Source: Apostichopus japonicus (Eukaryota; Echinodermata; Holothuroidea; Aspidochirotida; Stichopodidae). Taken from it: DNA of 64,000 nt. The notes beneath the pieces are model-generated. The model did not search any database, had not been told where the DNA came from, and worked only from the letters and a program-made list of their open reading frames with translations. Shown here piece by piece: positions 60,964-64,000 of this stretch; position 1 is the first letter of the stretch, and the number at the start of each line of letters is the position of its first letter. Position numbers and translations under genes: made by a program. The stretch is from contig NC_092566.1 of assembly GCF_037975245.1 (NCBI RefSeq), forward strand, positions 9,714,001 to 9,778,000. Direction: 5' to 3'.

Positions 60964-62834
60964 CTACTTTTGTGTAATACTGTACTTCCATATTAGTCTG
61001 TGCGTGCAGTTCTCATTTTAATGTTAATGTTGCACACTGGATAGTAGTTTATGCAGGATAATAGATCCAATCTTATAAATGTGAGAGTCCAAAATGTTTA
61101 ATGCATGTCTACATTCAGTCACAGTCACCAAAGGATGAGATGTTAGCAAGAGTAGTAGCTTGAGTGTTGTTTTGCCTACTAAGCTTTTGTCTGAACATGT
61201 TTAGTGATTATCATTAGGCCTTCAAATCATAGTTGAGTAAACTTAGACAAATAGCCTTACTGTCCAGAAGTTACATACCTGGCTATAGGCTGAGGTTTTG
61301 GCCTACCTCGAAACTCAGACTACCGGCTATGCCCTTTTGGCACATTTACAGTGTTGGGAATATGTTGCAAATGGAGGATGCATTTGAATATTTGTACAAT
61401 TTTAGATATCTTAATAGTCTGACATATTCTAGGCTTCAGTTATGACCTAGGCTAACTCACTTTGACCAAGGCCATGGCTACATATACATGCCTAAGTTAT
61501 AGGTTATAAGCCTATTTTCCTAGTACTGAATTGTGAGCCCAGGACATCATGACCGTCATCCCATGTTATTTCTGGCATGTGGATCTATCGTTAGGGTAAC
61601 AGTTTTAAGTAAAATAGTTGTCATTAGGCTTAAGTATATCGCATCCGAAAGGACAGTCATACATAGCCAGTCTAGGGGCCTAGGCTAACTATATCCAGGG
61701 TCCAGTGAATACCAATACAGCAGCTGAGCAGACAACACTAGTAAAGTACTTAAATTCCTATGCAATTGCTTCTACTTTTGCTTCCTAAGAATTACCTGTG
61801 AAATTGCAGTTCACTGCCACATTTTTGATGATTTGGGGACCCACAATATCACCATTTTGACTTTTTGAGTGATTTATGTCAACTTTATCACTTTAGTTAC
61901 ATGTCAAATACGTAGTGTTTGTATTAGGGACTGGTACTTTCTTGCCGAACAAGCAAAGCGCAAGCAGTTGGATGAGTAGCTTCAGTATATGTCGCATGAC
62001 GTCATTTTTCTTAAATTCAATTTCTATGGTTAGGCCTAGGCTAGTCAAACCCTAGATAAAACAATATTTATTTCAGGAAAAAAATCCATCTGACCTAGCC
62101 TTAGTAGCCTACATTCGTTCAAATGAACTTGGATACACAATCCAAAGAAATTACGTCTACAGGCCTTCACGACTAAATGATTTCTAGCAAGTAGCAGCAT
62201 ATGCTAATTATGCCTAGTTTACGACCGTTGTGTTGTTATCAAAACTAAGTAGTAGCATAGGGCCTACCCTAGCTTAGCCTAGGACTCCTTAGGCTTAACG
62301 CTTTAAGCTTAACCGAAAAAAAGAAATCCATCACAGTTTTCAAATGATATTGGACACAAACCCAAAGAAACTACGTATATGTCCTACACATTCACGCCTT
62401 GGCCTATATGATTTTCCTGACGAAATATCTAGGATACATCGGACCTAAACGTTTACCTCAAATTCTCCTGGTTTCTGGAAGGTGAGCTCTTTGATTCTGA
62501 ACCTGAATCCGTCACTATGGTAGTAGTACAAGACTTGTATCATACGCCCATTGACTTACACCAAAGATATTTCACCTTCGGAGGTGAATAATCTTTGCTT
62601 GGATTTGTAAACACACTAAATCACAAAAGTAATGTGGCCTCAAGAGTCAAAGTTTACATAGAAGTTCTCACTAGCTAACACTACCCATCTCTAGATAGCT
62701 GACAAGTTGGCCTTTCATGGCACCATCAATTTTCCGTATCATGACTGTGCAGGTTTTTTGCTATCAGAGCCTGAAATTTAAGTCACTTGTAAACAAACCT
62801 CCTCACTAAGTAGTACAGTAAACAATTTTCGTAC

Positions 62835-63033
62835 ACTTCTCGGCCTTTTGGCTAAGAAAGTAAGATCATGCGTAGTATATGTTCCCTTTCGAGGGGAATA
62901 GTGATGCATATCTGGCGATGATCACACAGTCACAGTCCTGATGCAATGGGATTGGGGTTGAGAGCGGATCCGTCGTTCGGTAGTTTGGTTGTCGTGCCCA
63001 AGTTCTTTCCTGGGCGACTTTTTATTAAAAAGT
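62835..63033 (+). mobile_element. 199-bp SINE with U2 snRNA-derived head
   Basis: Flanked by a perfect 10-bp duplication ATTTTCGTAC (62825-62834 and 63034-63043). Copy A has one copy of that word at the same place and no insert. The head reads CTTCTCGGCCTTTTGGCTAA, identical to the start of U2 snRNA, followed by GATCATGCGTAGTATATGTTC, which closely matches the next U2 bases. Similarity fades after ~50 nt. The remainder, with an ACAGTCACAGTCCTGATGCA block and a CCCAAGTTCTTTCCTGGG hairpin near the 3' end, is not U2. It ends in T-rich then A-rich sequence. Confidence 0.82.
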
Positions 63034-63042
63034 ATTTTCGTA

Positions 63043-63500
63043 CGCTGCTCCTGAGAGGCCTAAAGGGGTCTAAAATTGACTTAATTGACCCAATTTTGCA
63101 TCACATGTACTTCCGGCCATTCATGCTCTTCAACATGCAAGCCACAAAAAAATTGATCCTGATTAATAACAGGTCAAAAAAAATGTGTCATTCTGCTGCT
63201 GCTTTTTGGCACTTTTCCTGAGATAGGATAACAATCGACCGGGAGAATGCATGCATATAAACTCTAATAATACAAGTATACCACCATATATATGATGCAA
63301 CTCTGTCTGTGAAGTGTAACCATAGAAATACAATTTCTATGAGTGTAACTCATAGAAATTTATTTCTATATGTTGTAACTACATTACGTAATAGCAGTGT
63401 CTTCGTCCCGACCAACCTGAAGCTATCCCAGTATTCATCCCCAGGATTCAAACTCATAACAGGATTCATTCTCAAGTTCAGATTCATCCACGCATGGGCG
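63043..63500 (+). repeat. R3, copy B (empty-site allele of the big transposon)
   Basis: Matches 18918-19109 followed by 37797-37905 and 40020-40150 with no transposon between, across about 63240-63285. A ~58-bp stretch at 63320-63378 of mutually inverted ATAGAAAT/ATTTCTAT words is an extra insertion here. Confidence 0.7.
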
Positions 63501-63561
63501 GTGATCGTGGGGGGGGGCGGGGGGGGGGCGGGGGCATGCCCCCAATATTTTAGGTGGGGGT

Positions 63562-64000
63562 TATCAGGCGCGTATCCAGGATTTTCTAACCCGGGGGGCG
63601 CAAATTACTATCTAAGCGGAGCTCCACCATCGGTTGGCGCGCAGCGTACAAGACAATTTCTGGTTTTGACACCCCCCAGATCACCGGAAATGGCACTTCT
63701 TGGGCTTGAAAATGACCAACTAGATGTTCACTATTGCTTGAGTAACCATGTATTTTCCCAATATTTTTTTTCTCCATCCGTTACCTTTTTGAAGATTGTC
63801 ACCAGTCACACATCATGTTCGACCTTATCGCATCTCCTGTAGATCATTGCTTCTGTAGGTGATTCTAGGTCGCGGGCCACAATACCCGTCAGCCGCACTT
63901 TTCAAGGTTTTAAGCCCATTATTCGTTCAGAATTTGAAAATTCACACTTCTCGTGAAATCAATTCACTTGTAAACATATCCATAATGTTGCACAAAATTT
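63562..64000 (-). repeat. Dispersed repeat R2, inverted copy at the window edge
   Basis: Reverse complement of 39500-39925. The 177-codon plus-strand frame that spans from 63309 into it is a chance composite of R3 and R2 sequence. Confidence 0.7.

Larger units (their letters stand above)
59345..61597. other. 2.25-kb block present only upstream of P450 copy B
   Basis: Shared sequence breaks at TTTTAAATGGT and resumes at ACAGTTTTAAGTAAAATAG; in copy A these are about 40 bp apart (17050-17090). The block has a CATCATCATC microsatellite (59430-59455), a tRNA-derived SINE and a 146-codon minus-strand frame. It is either an insertion in B or a deletion in A. Confidence 0.6.
44735..63500. repeat. 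Segmental duplication, copy B
   Basis: Colinear with 2331-19109 plus 37797-37905. Carries its own later insertions (53503-54493, 62835-63033 and blocks near 49375-49625, 50550-51290 and 59345-61597) and lacks the two-gene transposon, the 660-bp element at 17261 and about 280 bp at 12300-12580. Confidence 0.85.

Noticed and set aside
62835-63033. Genuine U2 snRNA gene
   Set aside because: Only the first ~50 nt match U2, the rest is unrelated, and it is flanked by a target-site duplication.
63309-63842. 177-codon plus-strand frame
   Set aside because: Spans R3, a poly-G run and R2 antisense sequence; its repeat-derived parts occur elsewhere in other frames.

Overview
The window is nuclear DNA of an intron-rich animal, most likely a marine invertebrate. 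Genes are split by GT-AG introns and spread over 10 kb each. Intergenic DNA is AT-rich and full of degraded LINE, Penelope-like and SINE sequence, minisatellites and poly-G/poly-C-bounded repeats. A deuterostome such as an echinoderm is plausible, but the sequence alone does not prove it.

Layout. (1) A tandem segmental duplication makes up both outer parts. Copy A runs from about 2331 to 19109, with a short continuation at 37797-38025. Copy B runs from about 44735 to 63500. Each copy holds, in order, a ~300-bp satellite, a dead non-LTR retrotransposon, and a complete nine-exon cytochrome P450 gene on the minus strand (A 7146-16593, B 49007-58868). Both splice to 1512 nt (503 aa) with all reading phases closed and the I-helix, ExxR and haem-cysteine motifs present. 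They differ at about 17 residues, four of them clustered in the I-helix region.

(2) Copy A is interrupted by an 18,675-bp DNA transposon, 19116-37790. It has about 45-bp terminal inverted repeats (42 of 45 identical) and a perfect 6-bp target duplication ATAGTA. It carries two convergent, multi-exon, apparently intact genes, each starting just inside a TIR: a 499-aa integrase-like transposase with an HTH region and D245, D302, E337 (plus strand), and an 809-aa protein with a four-cysteine zinc ribbon, a UBX-like ubiquitin fold, an SPRQP minisatellite linker and a C-terminal HECT ubiquitin-ligase domain with catalytic Cys775 (minus strand). Copy B has no transposon at the equivalent place, so insertion most simply followed the duplication. 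This pairing of a DDE transposase with a UBX-HECT E3 ligase in one mobile element is the most interesting object here.

(3) Between the transposon and copy B (38-44.7 kb) lie dispersed repeats in both orientations and a decayed Penelope-like reverse transcriptase. (4) Copy B has its own later insertions: a 991-bp TIR element with TTA target duplication, tandem YY1-like motifs and a captured LINE fragment; a 199-bp SINE with a U2 snRNA-derived head and a 10-bp target duplication; and a tRNA-derived SINE. Copy A has a 660-bp TIR element with an 8-bp duplication that is absent from B.

Exon models were derived by hand from splice sites and phase continuity. No database search was possible, so family names rest on recognised motifs.
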